Shown here: positions 27,587 to 36,450 of the stretch, piece by piece
Layout of the letters: every line of letters begins with the position of its first letter
Numbering within the stretch: the stretch's first letter is position 1
DNA from: Vicinamibacterales bacterium
Lineage (GTDB): Bacteria; Acidobacteriota; Vicinamibacteria; Vicinamibacterales; Fen-181
DNA: 64,000 nucleotides
Reading direction: 5' to 3'
Assembly (NCBI GenBank): GCA_036504215.1
Contig: DASXVO010000028.1
Span: forward strand, 62,001 to 126,000
Position numbers and translations under genes: made by a program
The notes under the pieces: model-generated
Databases searched by the model: none
Told to the model about the DNA's origin: nothing
What the model saw: the letters and a program-made list of their open reading frames with translations, nothing else

Positions 27587-29212
27587 ATGAATCGTGATCT
27601 TACACGTCTCGCGGAGCGCTCGTTCGACCTCCTGGTGATCGGCGGTGGCATCCACGGGCTGGCGGCTGCCTACGATGCGGCGCAGCGAGGGCTGGCGGTG
27701 GCGCTCGTCGAGCGCGACGACTTCGGCTCGGCGGCGAGTTCCAACCATCTCAAGACGGTGCATGGCGGCCTGCGTTATCTGCAGACCGCCGACCTCAAGC
27801 GGATGCGCGAGTCGATTCTCGAGCGGCGGACCGTGGCGCGCCTCGCCCCACACCTGCTGACGCCGCTCCCCTTCCTGATGCCGACGTACTGGAAGCTGAC
27901 GCGCAGCCGTCTCGCGATGCGAGTGGCATTCCTGGCCGACGCGGTGATCGGGCGCGATCGGAACGACGGCGTTGCCGCGAGACTTCGCCTGCCGGCGGGT
28001 CGGATCATCTCGCGAGCCGAGTGCCTGCGGCTGTTTCCTGACGTGCGCGCCAAGGGCCTGACGGGGGGCGCTACCTGGTTCGACTACCAGATGCGCAATA
28101 CCGACAGGCTGACCTTCGCCTTCGCACTCGCGGCCGCTCGGGAGGGCGCGTGCCTGGCGAACCACCTGGAGGCCCAGCGCGCGCTCACCGAGGGCAAGCG
28201 GGTGGTTGGAGCCCGCGTCCGCGACGTGCTGACGGGCGACGAGTTCGATGTGCGAGCCCGGGTCACGCTGAACGCGGCTGGCGCCGGGGCGGGCCGGCTC
28301 ATGTCGGCCTTCGGCGTCGCACAGTCGTTCCCGCTCCTCAAGGCGATGAACCTCGTGACGCGGCGGCCGATGTCGGGGCCCGCACTCGCCTCGTCCACCG
28401 ACGACGGGCGCATGCTGTTCGTTGTCCCCTGGAACGGCCTTGCCGTCGCTGGCACGTCCCACTCGCAGGAGATGTGCGACGTCGACGCCTCGGCGGTCAG
28501 CACGCAGGAACTCCAAAAGTTCATCGACGAGGTGAACCAGGCGTTCCCCGCCCTCCGTCTGACGCCCGACGACGTCACGCTCGTGCACCGCGGCATCGTG
28601 CCCGCCTCGAAGTCGAGGAGAGGCGAAATCGGACTCGAGGGGCACTACGGAATCCGCGACCATGCTCGCGAGGGAGTGGAAGGGGCGGTCTCGCTCATTG
28701 GTGTGAAATACACAACGGCGCGCGGCGTCGCGGCCGAGGCCGTCAATCTGGTGGTCCGGAAGGCCGGACGCATTGCCGCCTGCCGCACGGCGGACGTTCC
28801 GCTGCCCGGGGGAGACGGGGGCGACCTCGACGTGCTCGTCGCCGGGGCTCGGCGGCAGGCGCCCGAACAGGTCGACGACGAGTCGCTTCGGCAGATCGTG
28901 GAAACGTACGGCAGCGGTACGGACGAGGTGTTCGCGCTGGCGCGCTCGCAGCGAGCACTCGCCGGTCGGGTCTCGCCGGACGCGCCAGTGATCCGCGCGC
29001 AGGTTGTGCACGCGATCCGGTCGGAAATGGCGTGCAGCCTCGTCGATGTGGTGACGCGCCGGCTGCCGCTCGGGGCAGGCCGCCACCCCGGGCAGGGCGT
29101 GGCAGAAGGCTGCGTGGCCGTCATGGCCGGCGAGTTGATCTGGAGTCAGTCCCGGGTCGAGCAGGAGCTGCTCGCGCTCGAGCAGTTCTACGCGCCCGTC
29201 CGCTTGCTGTAG
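27587..29212 (+). CDS. glpD: Glycerol-3-phosphate dehydrogenase (FAD-dependent)
   Basis: The 541-residue flavoenzyme oxidises sn-glycerol 3-phosphate to dihydroxyacetone phosphate and passes electrons to quinone at the inner membrane. The FAD-binding motif GGGIHGLAAAYDAAQRG lies at residues 18-34 and is followed by FGSAASSNHLKTVHGGLRYL, a nearly invariant GlpD stretch. The C-terminal region carries the expected VVDVVTRRLPLG-type segment (SLVDVVTRRLPLGAG). The gene is alone, with no glpK, glpF or repressor gene nearby. It converges with an outer-membrane protein gene. Confidence 0.93.
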   Translation: MNRDLTRLAERSFDLLVIGGGIHGLAAAYDAAQRGLAVALVERDDFGSAASSNHLKTVHGGLRYLQTADLKRMRESILERRTVARLAPHLLTPLPFLMPTYWKLTRSRLAMRVAFLADAVIGRDRNDGVAARLRLPAGRIISRAECLRLFPDVRAKGLTGGATWFDYQMRNTDRLTFAFALAAAREGACLANHLEAQRALTEGKRVVGARVRDVLTGDEFDVRARVTLNAAGAGAGRLMSAFGVAQSFPLLKAMNLVTRRPMSGPALASSTDDGRMLFVVPWNGLAVAGTSHSQEMCDVDASAVSTQELQKFIDEVNQAFPALRLTPDDVTLVHRGIVPASKSRRGEIGLEGHYGIRDHAREGVEGAVSLIGVKYTTARGVAAEAVNLVVRKAGRIAACRTADVPLPGGDGGDLDVLVAGARRQAPEQVDDESLRQIVETYGSGTDEVFALARSQRALAGRVSPDAPVIRAQVVHAIRSEMACSLVDVVTRRLPLGAGRHPGQGVAEGCVAVMAGELIWSQSRVEQELLALEQFYAPVRLL

Positions 29213-29232
29213 CGCGCATCCTCCGAGCCGCG

Positions 29233-30114
29233 TCACCCTTTGGGCGTGAACGCTTTGAACATGTAGGTCACGCCCGCCGTGAAACCGAAGCTGGGGTCGC
29301 GGGTCGTCAGACCGAGCAGCAGTCCGGCATCGACGCGCGCGGCCCCGTACGTGTACCGCGCTCCGGCTCGAATCATACTTCGGCTCTCCGTGCCGATCGG
29401 CGCCTCGCCCGACCGCAGGCTCGCCCGGCCATTCAACTCACCCACGACGTCGATCTTGTCCGTAACGGCGCGCGCGATCGATCCGCCGTAGGTCAGCACG
29501 TCGTTCTGGCTCCGCCCGGCGACAGGGTCCGGCAGGATGCCCAGCCCGAGATTTCCCACGAAGCGGATCGACTGGATGGTCTTACCGAACGACAGGGACG
29601 TGTAGAAATCGATCGTGTTCAGCCCGATCCCGTTCGGGTGCTTCGAGTTCGGGAGCTTCGTCGCAAAGGCGAAGGCCACAGCCGGCCGTGACGACGACTC
29701 CGACAGCAGCCGAACCTTGGCGCCAATCACCATGTCCACGACATCGGTCGTCCGGTCGCCGTTCATGACGACCTGATCGGCGAGCGGCGCCAGCGAGCGT
29801 GATCCGACGCTCAGCCGCTGATAGGGCCCGCCGGTCAGCTGGATCTCCGCGATGTCACTCACACCGACGACGAGGCCCAGCATGGGGAGACGCAGCAGAT
29901 TCCCATGCAGACCCGAGGCGGGAAAGAACAGGTCGATGCCGTAGTCGAATCCAGCCTCGACGAGGACGTGCCCCGCGCCAACCGACTCCGGGTCCTGCGT
30001 CACCAGCGGCCGCTGTTGAGCAAGAGCAGGCCCGGCGGCGAGACAGAACAGCCCGACGAGCAGCATGAGCCCCGGCAGGACCCTGCCGGCCACGCGAACG
30101 GTGTGAGAAGTCAT
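29233..30114 (-). CDS. Putative outer-membrane beta-barrel protein
   Basis: The ATG at 30114 (MTSHTVRVAG) gives 293 residues with a signal peptide (VLPGLMLLVGLFCLAAGPALAQ). The mature part alternates hydrophobic and polar residues with many Gly turns (VLVEAGFDYGIDLFFP, AGARYTYGAARVDAGLLLGL). It contains DIAEIQLTGGPYQ and ends in a strand with an aromatic residue near the C-terminus (AGVTYMFKAFTPKG). This is a general outer-membrane barrel pattern; the substrate is unknown. An ATG three codons upstream (30123) is an alternative. Confidence 0.65.
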   Translation of the reverse strand: MTSHTVRVAGRVLPGLMLLVGLFCLAAGPALAQQRPLVTQDPESVGAGHVLVEAGFDYGIDLFFPASGLHGNLLRLPMLGLVVGVSDIAEIQLTGGPYQRLSVGSRSLAPLADQVVMNGDRTTDVVDMVIGAKVRLLSESSSRPAVAFAFATKLPNSKHPNGIGLNTIDFYTSLSFGKTIQSIRFVGNLGLGILPDPVAGRSQNDVLTYGGSIARAVTDKIDVVGELNGRASLRSGEAPIGTESRSMIRAGARYTYGAARVDAGLLLGLTTRDPSFGFTAGVTYMFKAFTPKG

Positions 30115-30154
30115 GCCCGACATTTTGCCACGATTCGGCGGAGTCTCGCAGCGG

Positions 30155-30601
30155 CTACACGTGCTCGGTATCGAGGAGGATCGTGACGGGACCGTCGTTG
30201 ACGAGCTCCACCTGCATGTGCGCCTGGAAGACGCCCGTGGCCACCGGAACGCCTGATTCGCGGAGCAGGCCGACGAAATCCTCGTACAACGCTTTGGCGT
30301 GGGCAGGAGGCGCAGCGCCATCGAACGACGGCCGCCGGCCCTTCCGACAGTCGCCGTAGAGCGTGAACTGAGACACAGCGAGAATCGAGCCGCCCACGTC
30401 CACGACCGAGCGGTTCATCTTGCCCTCATCGTCCCCAAAGATTCGGAGGCCGACGACCTTCCCGGCGAGGTATCGGGCTTGCTCGATCGTATCGCTCAGC
30501 GTGACGCCGAGCAGCACCAGCAGCCCTGGCCCGATCCCACCAACGGCCTGACCCTCAACGGTGACCCGCGACGAGCTGACGCGCTGAATCACGGCTCGCA
30601 T
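30155..30601 (-). CDS. dtd: D-aminoacyl-tRNA deacylase
   Basis: Dtd hydrolyses D-amino acids from mischarged tRNA, protecting translation. The 148-residue length is standard, and both active-site signatures are present: [17 protein letters not shown] and NDGPVTI near the C-terminus. It is last in a leftward run, 6 bases after the ttcA stop. The run otherwise consists of glycan-assembly genes, so the tRNA quality genes may simply be co-transcribed. Confidence 0.95.
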   Translation of the reverse strand: MRAVIQRVSSSRVTVEGQAVGGIGPGLLVLLGVTLSDTIEQARYLAGKVVGLRIFGDDEGKMNRSVVDVGGSILAVSQFTLYGDCRKGRRPSFDGAAPPAHAKALYEDFVGLLRESGVPVATGVFQAHMQVELVNDGPVTILLDTEHV

Positions 30602-30607
30602 GCGCCC

Positions 30608-31429
30608 TCATCGACTTCCGGGGTCTTTCGGATCGTGGGCTGACGGCAGCCGCGTCCGCGCACGTAGAGCCGCCGGCGGGTTGAGCCGGGAATCGAGCAA
30701 GTGTGTCGGTGCGACGTTCCGCAGCGCACCCAGCATCGAGTTCTTCACGCCAGGGTGCTCACGTTCCAGGTCGAGCAGCAAGCGCTTGACCCGCTGGCGC
30801 TGCAGGCTCAGGTCGCCGCACGCGGGACAGCAGCAGCCCACGATCGGCAGCCCGCACTCCTTCGCGTAGGCGCGGGCCTCGGACTCGAACACGTAGACCA
30901 GCGGTCTGATCACGACGTGGGCGCCGTTGTCCGAGACGAGCCGCGCCGGCATCGCCTTCAGGTTTCCCTCGAAGAAGAGGTTCAGCAGCAGCGTTTCGAT
31001 GCAGTCGTCGGCATGATGACCGAGCGCGATCTTGGTCGCGCCGATCTCCGAAGCCAGCCGGTACAGCACGCCGCGCCGCAGACGGCCGCAGAGCGAACAC
31101 GGCGTGTCGCCGGTATCGAGCAGATCCTCCATCACCTCGCCGATCGTCGTGTGCTCGATCCAACACTCCCACCCGTGCTCGGCACACGTCCGCGAAATCG
31201 TCGCGTGGTCGTACTCGGCGTAGCCCGAGTCCACGTTGACGCCAATCAGCGAGAAGTTGATCTTGGCGCGCCGACGCAGGACATCGAGGATCTGGAGCAG
31301 CGCCCAGCTGTCCTTTCCCCCCGACAGGCCGACGAGGATGCGGTCCCCCTCTTCGATCATCTGGAAGTCGGAGATCGCCTGGGTCGTTTTCTTCGCAATC
31401 CGCGTTTCGAGGGGAGACCGATAGGGCAT
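30608..31429 (-). CDS. TtcA-like tRNA 2-thiocytidine biosynthesis protein
   Basis: This PP-loop ATPase has SGGKDS (residues 36-41), the two-cysteine motif CSLCGRLRRG (about 111-120) and the later CCCPACGD (199-206). This matches TtcA, an iron-sulfur enzyme that thiolates cytidine 32 of some tRNAs. The chosen ATG at 31429 (MPYRSPLETR) overlaps the stop of the upstream glycosyltransferase by one base (TGATG) and gives 273 residues. A longer frame would lie inside the glycosyltransferase. The nucleotide target in this organism is inferred from family. Confidence 0.88.
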   Translation of the reverse strand: MPYRSPLETRIAKKTTQAISDFQMIEEGDRILVGLSGGKDSWALLQILDVLRRRAKINFSLIGVNVDSGYAEYDHATISRTCAEHGWECWIEHTTIGEVMEDLLDTGDTPCSLCGRLRRGVLYRLASEIGATKIALGHHADDCIETLLLNLFFEGNLKAMPARLVSDNGAHVVIRPLVYVFESEARAYAKECGLPIVGCCCPACGDLSLQRQRVKRLLLDLEREHPGVKNSMLGALRNVAPTHLLDSRLNPPAALRARTRLPSAHDPKDPGSR

Positions 31430-32472
31430 CAGACCATCACCAACCGTTCGACGACGCGTGGCCACGTCAGCGTGGCCAGGGTGTCGGCACCTGCCGCGCC
31501 CAGGCGGGCAGCCAGCGTCTCGTCGGCGGCGAGCCGCGCCAGCGCAGAAGCGAGGGCCTCCGGAGCAGGCGCCGTCACGAATCCCTCGACGCCGTCGTGC
31601 ACGAGTTCGGCCGGGCCGCCACTGTCCGTGCACGTGACCACCGGCTTCCGCGCGGCGAATGCCTCGACCGTCACGAACCCGAAATCCTCGGCTTTGGCCG
31701 GAAAACACACTGCGCGGCAGCGCGCCAGATGCTCGACCAGTTGGCCGGCATCGACAGCACCCGCGAGCGTAACGCGGCGCTCGAGCCCGAGCGTCGTCAC
31801 GAGCTGCCGCAGGTCTCCGCGCATCTCGCCGTCGCCGGCGATCACGCACCGTACGGCCGCGGCTTCCGGCCTCGCCAGCGCCCTCACGAGCAGGTCGAGG
31901 CGCTTGAGCGGCGTGAGCCGGGACACGGCGAAGATGTAGTCGCCGTATCCGTCGCACCGGTACGGCCGCGGAGGGGGCGGGGGATACAGGACGTCAGCCC
32001 GAATCCCACCCATCCGCTGGAGCCGCTCCTGAATGGTCCTCGACTGCGCGAACAGCCGTCTCACGTTGTGGCGCAGCAGGTAACCGTCGGCGGCATGAAT
32101 GAGGCGTCGGCGAATCGCCTCCTTCACGCGCTGGAGCGGAGTGAGCGTGGCCCGGAGCGCCGGCCACAGGTCGTAGTACTCGCGCATCCGGTGATTCAGC
32201 CAGCACACGTGCGCATCGTGACGCACCGCATAACTCGGGTACCGGAAGCTGATCACTTGATCGATCGGCCTGCCGTCCTGCGCCATCCCGAGGTCGGTGA
32301 ACCACGCGGCCCCGTAGGCGCCGGCCTGGCGTCCGAACCGATTCTGGGGTGTGGTCACGGCCTCCGCCTCGTGCCCTGCCTCGCGCAGCGCCTGCACGAG
32401 GGACTGGACGATGACCAGGTGGCCTCCCCCCCCGAACGGCTGCCCCGACGTGACAACGGCAATACGGCTCAT
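31429..32472 (-). CDS. GT4-like glycosyltransferase
   Basis: The 347-residue protein begins SRIAVVTSGQPFGGGGHLVI, the N-terminal Rossmann strand and glycine-rich loop of GT-B enzymes. The C-terminal half contains FAVSRLTPLKRLDLLVRAL and EDFGFVTVEAFAARKPVV, the E-x7-E-type nucleotide-sugar site of family GT4. It would transfer a hexose to a lipid-linked or surface glycan on the cytoplasmic face. The ATG at 32472 is 10 bases after the stop of the acyltransferase gene. It sits fifth in the leftward glycan run. Confidence 0.85.
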   Translation of the reverse strand: MSRIAVVTSGQPFGGGGHLVIVQSLVQALREAGHEAEAVTTPQNRFGRQAGAYGAAWFTDLGMAQDGRPIDQVISFRYPSYAVRHDAHVCWLNHRMREYYDLWPALRATLTPLQRVKEAIRRRLIHAADGYLLRHNVRRLFAQSRTIQERLQRMGGIRADVLYPPPPPRPYRCDGYGDYIFAVSRLTPLKRLDLLVRALARPEAAAVRCVIAGDGEMRGDLRQLVTTLGLERRVTLAGAVDAGQLVEHLARCRAVCFPAKAEDFGFVTVEAFAARKPVVTCTDSGGPAELVHDGVEGFVTAPAPEALASALARLAADETLAARLGAAGADTLATLTWPRVVERLVMV

Positions 32473-32482
32473 GGCGCCGCTC

Positions 32483-33223
32483 TCACACCTGCATCTCGCG
32501 GGTACCGACGATGCGCGCGGGAATGCCCACGGCGACCGACCGCTCGGGGACATCGCTCTTGACCACCGCCCCGGCGCCGATGATCGCATCGGCGCCAATC
32601 GCCACGCCGTCCATCACTTTCACGCCGGCGCCCATCCAGACTCCGGTTCCAATGCTGACCCCGGCGGATGTCCGTCGCTGGAGCGTGACCGGCAGCGAGG
32701 CGTCCGTCCGATCGTGATCGCCGCCGATGACATAGCAGTAGGCGGCAAACAGCGCATTCGCGCCGATGGTGACGCGGCTGGCCGAGAACACCTCGCAGTT
32801 GAAACCGAGATTCGTCCCGTCGCCGAGTTCGATGTCGCCGTTCTTGCAGGAGAGGATCGTGTTGCGGCCCAGGAAGACGCCGTTGCCGAGCGTGATCCCG
32901 GAGTTGTCATCCCCCTTCGCGTCGATCAGGCAGTTGTCGTCAATCACCACATCGCTGCCCAGGCGGATCTTGTGCGGGTGCCTCAGCACGACGTTGTGGC
33001 CGAAGACCACGTTCCGTCCGCATGCGCCGAGCAACCGCCGATAGAAGACCTTCCGCAGCGCGAGGCCGAGCGCGCCGGGCACGGCCTGTGATGCGAGCAC
33101 CGTCAACTCGTACTGAAGCAGTGCGCCGAGACCGGGACGGCCGATCACCAACCGCGCGTACTTCTCGCGGGCGGAGAGGCGACGGTCCGACAGTTGGTCC
33201 TGAACGCGCGGGATGTCAGCCAT
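32483..33223 (-). CDS. Left-handed beta-helix acyltransferase
   Basis: The 246-residue protein contains many hexapeptide repeats of the LbH type (IELGDGTNLGFNCEVF, VTIGANALFAAYCYVIG, GVWMGAGVKVMDGVAIGADA), the fold of sugar O- or N-acetyltransferases. HDR follows within GGDHDRTD, which resembles the catalytic His region of the maltose O-acetyltransferase group. An N-terminal 50-residue helical segment precedes the repeats. It probably acetylates a glycan precursor in the cytoplasm, inferred from its place between two glycan genes with no gap to the upstream epimerase. Confidence 0.82.
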   Translation of the reverse strand: MADIPRVQDQLSDRRLSAREKYARLVIGRPGLGALLQYELTVLASQAVPGALGLALRKVFYRRLLGACGRNVVFGHNVVLRHPHKIRLGSDVVIDDNCLIDAKGDDNSGITLGNGVFLGRNTILSCKNGDIELGDGTNLGFNCEVFSASRVTIGANALFAAYCYVIGGDHDRTDASLPVTLQRRTSAGVSIGTGVWMGAGVKVMDGVAIGADAIIGAGAVVKSDVPERSVAVGIPARIVGTREMQV

Positions 33224-34213
33224 CTACAACCACCCCTTCGCCCGATACCACCCGAGAGTTCGCCGGATGCCGTCGCGCAGGCCCACCTGGGGCGCGTATC
33301 CGAGCTCACGCCGAGCACGACCGATGTCGAACGCGCGGCTCTTCGTGAAGAAGTCCACGCGGCGGCGGTAGATCGGCGGTTCGATCCGAAACGGCACACA
33401 AACCGCCTCGCACAGCGCTCCAGCGGCCCAGAACGGCCAGACCGGCAACCGGAGCGCCGGAGGCTTCACCTCCGCCTCCTCCGCGATGAGACCGACCAGG
33501 GCCCGCAGCGTTCCGACTTCCGCTCCGGCGAGGATGTAGGTGCGGCCTGCCGCTCCTGCGACTGTGCCGCACAAATGAAAACCCTCGACCAGGTCGTCGA
33601 TGTAGGTCAGATGGTAATAGATGTCGCCCCGCCCGAGGATCACAAAACGGCGTCTGGCTACTCCCCGGAAGAGCTTGAGGAGGCGACGGTCGCCCGGTCC
33701 GTAAATGCCGCTCGGCCGCGCGATGACCAGTTCCATCCCGGTCTCCTGCGCCGCGGTCCGGGCCATCCGCTCGCCGTCGAGTTTCGTGTCCTGGTAGACG
33801 TCGCCGGGGCGCAGCGGTGCGTCCTCGTTGCCCGGCGGATGCTCGACGTCCCCATGCACGCCGACGGTACTGCAGTGGACGAGGCGGCGGACCCCGGCGT
33901 GGGCGGCGGTGCGGACCAGGGCCTCGATGCCTGCGGCATTCACCGCGCGATACTCGGCGGCAGGCACGCCCGCCTGTCGGTAGATCGCCGCGATGTTGTA
34001 CACGGTCGTCATGCCCTCGACGGCCCTTGCGAGCGACTGGACGTCCTTGAGATCGCCCGGGACCACCTCGAGGCCGCCTGACGACAGGTCAGCGCAGCGC
34101 GAGGGATCCCTCGCGATCACGCGGACCGCGTAACCCTTCGCTTGCAGCGCGCGAGCCAGATGACCACCGGTGAAGCCGGTTGCGCCGGTCACGAGGACGC
34201 GGTCCGAGCTCAT
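33224..34213 (-). CDS. NAD-dependent epimerase/dehydratase (extended SDR)
   Basis: The 329-residue protein starts MSSDRVLVTGATGFTGGHLA, with the extended-SDR NAD motif TGATGFTGGHL. STVGVHGD and VYQDTKLDGE carry the Ser and the Y-x3-K catalytic pair. The arrangement resembles HpnA-like or dihydroflavonol-4-reductase-like sugar/lipid dehydrogenases. Its ATG at 34213 overlaps the stop of the methyltransferase (ATGA), and its stop abuts the acyltransferase ATG, so the three are tightly coupled. The substrate is unknown. Confidence 0.83.
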   Translation of the reverse strand: MSSDRVLVTGATGFTGGHLARALQAKGYAVRVIARDPSRCADLSSGGLEVVPGDLKDVQSLARAVEGMTTVYNIAAIYRQAGVPAAEYRAVNAAGIEALVRTAAHAGVRRLVHCSTVGVHGDVEHPPGNEDAPLRPGDVYQDTKLDGERMARTAAQETGMELVIARPSGIYGPGDRRLLKLFRGVARRRFVILGRGDIYYHLTYIDDLVEGFHLCGTVAGAAGRTYILAGAEVGTLRALVGLIAEEAEVKPPALRLPVWPFWAAGALCEAVCVPFRIEPPIYRRRVDFFTKSRAFDIGRARRELGYAPQVGLRDGIRRTLGWYRAKGWL

Positions 34214-34992
34214 CGTGATCGTCCTTCCCCTCGGATCGCAACAACCGTCACGGGCGACCCGAACAGGCGCAGCAGGCCGAGCCGCGCGAGCAGACCCTCG
34301 CTGGCCGCCGTGAACGCGCGGGCTCCGATCGCCTTGTGCAGGGCAATCGGCAGCACGAACTGTCGGTGGCACCGCGCGATCCGGAAGCCGTGACTCGCCA
34401 GCTCCGCTCGAATCGCGCCACTGCGAAAGACCCGGTACGCCTCCGTCCGGCTGCCCAACGCCGCCGCCAGATGTCTGCCTGCCGCCTGGAGGGCGGCCGC
34501 GCTGGCCAGCGCCGGATAGTCGAAGACCACCCGCTCCCGGGCCACCCGGCACAACTCGCCGAGGCACCTGCGCCAGTCGGGTGTGTGCATCAACACGCGC
34601 AGGCTCACAGCCGTGTCGAACGTCGCGTCGCCGAAGCCGATGGCGTGGGCGTCCCCCTCCTGGAAGTCGACCGACAGCCCCTCGGCCCGCGCACGTGCCC
34701 GGGCAACGTCGAGCATCTGCGCGGATGCGTCGATACCGGTCACCTGGGCGCCGCGTCGCGCGAGCGCGAGTGCCGCCCGCCCGGTTCCTGTGCCGACGTC
34801 GAGCACGGTCCGACGAGCCAGTTCAGGGAGGAAATCGACGAGCACCTGTTCCTGAGTGTCCGCGAGGAGTGTTCCGATGGGACCGCTGAATCGAAGTCGA
34901 TCGAATCGGCCTGCATGAGCCGGATCGGCGTAGACAGCGTAGCTGTAGTGATCTGATGGCGGCACGGGCGGCCGTCCGTTCGGTTCGGTCAA
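34210..34992 (-). CDS. Class I SAM-dependent methyltransferase
   Basis: The 260-residue protein has TVLDVGTGTGRAALALARRG as its SAM motif, VTGIDASAQMLDVA after strand 2, and FQEGDAHAIGFGDATFDTAVSL with the usual acidic residues. It belongs to the Methyltransf_11 group. A C-terminal region with RRRHLA and basic helices is less typical. ATGA overlaps couple it to the upstream glycosyltransferase and to the downstream epimerase, so it probably methylates the same glycan or lipid intermediate. Confidence 0.83.
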   Translation of the reverse strand: MTEPNGRPPVPPSDHYSYAVYADPAHAGRFDRLRFSGPIGTLLADTQEQVLVDFLPELARRTVLDVGTGTGRAALALARRGAQVTGIDASAQMLDVARARARAEGLSVDFQEGDAHAIGFGDATFDTAVSLRVLMHTPDWRRCLGELCRVARERVVFDYPALASAAALQAAGRHLAAALGSRTEAYRVFRSGAIRAELASHGFRIARCHRQFVLPIALHKAIGARAFTAASEGLLARLGLLRLFGSPVTVVAIRGEGRSR

Positions 34993-36188
34993 CGGACTCC
35001 TCCTGCGCCCGCGGGAAGGGGCTCTCCGGTCAGTTGCGCCACCGCCTGCCGGGTGCGGCCGACGTATGCCTCGTAGCTGTATTTCGTCTCGGCGAGCGTG
35101 CTGGCCCGACGCCCCAGTTCGAGCGCCGCCGCCGGGTCGGCCAACGCTTGCATGATCCCCTGCGCAAGACCTTCAGCGCTCGGTTCGGTCAGAATCGAGA
35201 TGTCGTCGGTCAGCACCTGGGTGTGTGTCAGCAGCCGCGTGGCGACAATCGGCCGGCCTGCCCTCAGGTACTGATAGATCTTCAGGGGCGTATTCGTCCC
35301 CGTACTCCGAGGGGACACCAGCACGTCGGCGGCGTCCAGGAACTGGGGGATCTCCTCCGCCGGGCGCTCGCCGGTGAAGACCGTTACCGCGCCAATTCCC
35401 GCGCGGTGGGCCTGCTCGCGTGCGCGCTCGACCTGCTCGGGACGTCCTCCGGCCAGCAGCAACCGGGCGTCAGGCCGCTGCCCGGTCACGACGGCCATGG
35501 CCGAGAACAGGAGGTCGAGTCCCTGATAGGCCTCGAAGGTGCCGGTGTAGACCACCAGTGGCGTGGACGCCGACAGGCCGAACTCCTGCCGGGTCCGGAG
35601 GCCCTGCCCGGCCACCGGCGCTCCCCCCGAGCCCGGGGCGTTCTCGATCAGCACCGGCGTCGCGTCCGGAGCCACCTGCCTCACCGTCTCCGCCAGTTGC
35701 GGGCAGATGACGATGATGGCCTGCGAACGGGTGATGAACAGCCGCTCCATCCATCGGAAAACCGCCAGCAGGACGCGCGAGCGGCTGAACGAGAAGTTGC
35801 TCAACTGCTGCGGCAGGCTCGAGTGCATGTCGTACAAGTGAGGTCGCCGGAACAGCGCCGCCAGAACGATCCCGATCAGCGCCCCTTCCTCGTGCGAGTG
35901 AATCGCATCGTACCGTTCCGCAAGCGCCCGCCGGAAGGCCGTGAGCGACAGCGCGAGGTCGAGCGGGATCTTGGCCATTGACGGCCCGATCTTGATACGC
36001 GTCACGAACGGCGGCCGGAGGCACCTGAAGACCCGCAGGCCCGGCAGCGGCATGTCGCGGCCAAACGGGTAGGTCACGAGGTCGACCGTATGTCCGAGGT
36101 CCGTGAGGGCCCGAATCCGGTGGTACTCGCTGAACGGCGTGCCGCGAGGCTCGAAGAACGGCTCCGGGGCGATCATCAGTATCCGCAT
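34989..36188 (-). CDS. GT4-like glycosyltransferase, first gene of the glycan run
   Basis: The chosen ATG at 36188 gives 399 residues starting MRILMIAPEPFFEPRGTPF, the typical GT-B N-terminal motif with Pro-Phe-Ser after the glycine loop. YDAIHSHEEGALIG and VYTGTFEAYQGLDLLFSA follow, and SPRSTGTNTPLKIYQYLRAG forms the GT4 nucleotide-sugar site. The protein contains a hydrophobic patch that suggests membrane association. It starts the leftward run 36.2 to 30.2 kb; each following gene overlaps or nearly touches the next. Confidence 0.86.
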   Translation of the reverse strand: MRILMIAPEPFFEPRGTPFSEYHRIRALTDLGHTVDLVTYPFGRDMPLPGLRVFRCLRPPFVTRIKIGPSMAKIPLDLALSLTAFRRALAERYDAIHSHEEGALIGIVLAALFRRPHLYDMHSSLPQQLSNFSFSRSRVLLAVFRWMERLFITRSQAIIVICPQLAETVRQVAPDATPVLIENAPGSGGAPVAGQGLRTRQEFGLSASTPLVVYTGTFEAYQGLDLLFSAMAVVTGQRPDARLLLAGGRPEQVERAREQAHRAGIGAVTVFTGERPAEEIPQFLDAADVLVSPRSTGTNTPLKIYQYLRAGRPIVATRLLTHTQVLTDDISILTEPSAEGLAQGIMQALADPAAALELGRRASTLAETKYSYEAYVGRTRQAVAQLTGEPLPAGAGGVR

Positions 36189-36409
36189 GGGTTGAGCGCA
36201 CCCGACGCCAGAGGAGACGGGAGTGAAGAATCTGGTGCCTGAAACCCACCGATTATATGGGGTCAGCCGGCGAAAGATCAACGTAACCGCAAGCCCGCCC
36301 CGCGGCGCCGCTCGTCGTCTCTCCGCACTGGATGTCGCTCCTCCGACACCCAGCCACGGACTGCTGCCGCAGAACCCGGCCTTTTTCCGGACGATCGACG
36401 CTCTCGGCC

Positions 36410-36424
36410 GGGCACGTGACTTGC
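36410..36424 (+). promoter_or_regulatory. Near-consensus sigma-54 promoter of the EF-hand gene
   Basis: GGGCACGTGACTTGC has GG at 36411-36412 and GC at 36423-36424, the exact -24/-12 spacing, with GGCACG and TTGC both matching. Transcription would start near 36436, just before an AGGAGG site and an ATG at 36451. The only deviation is G in place of T at the first base. Confidence 0.65.
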
Positions 36425-36450
36425 CTCCACTGAGCGAGACAGGAGGTCCG

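Noticed and set aside
27560-29236. A 558-codon frame opposite glpD.
   Set aside because: It mirrors glpD and has the Arg/His/Gly texture of antisense frames in GC-rich DNA.
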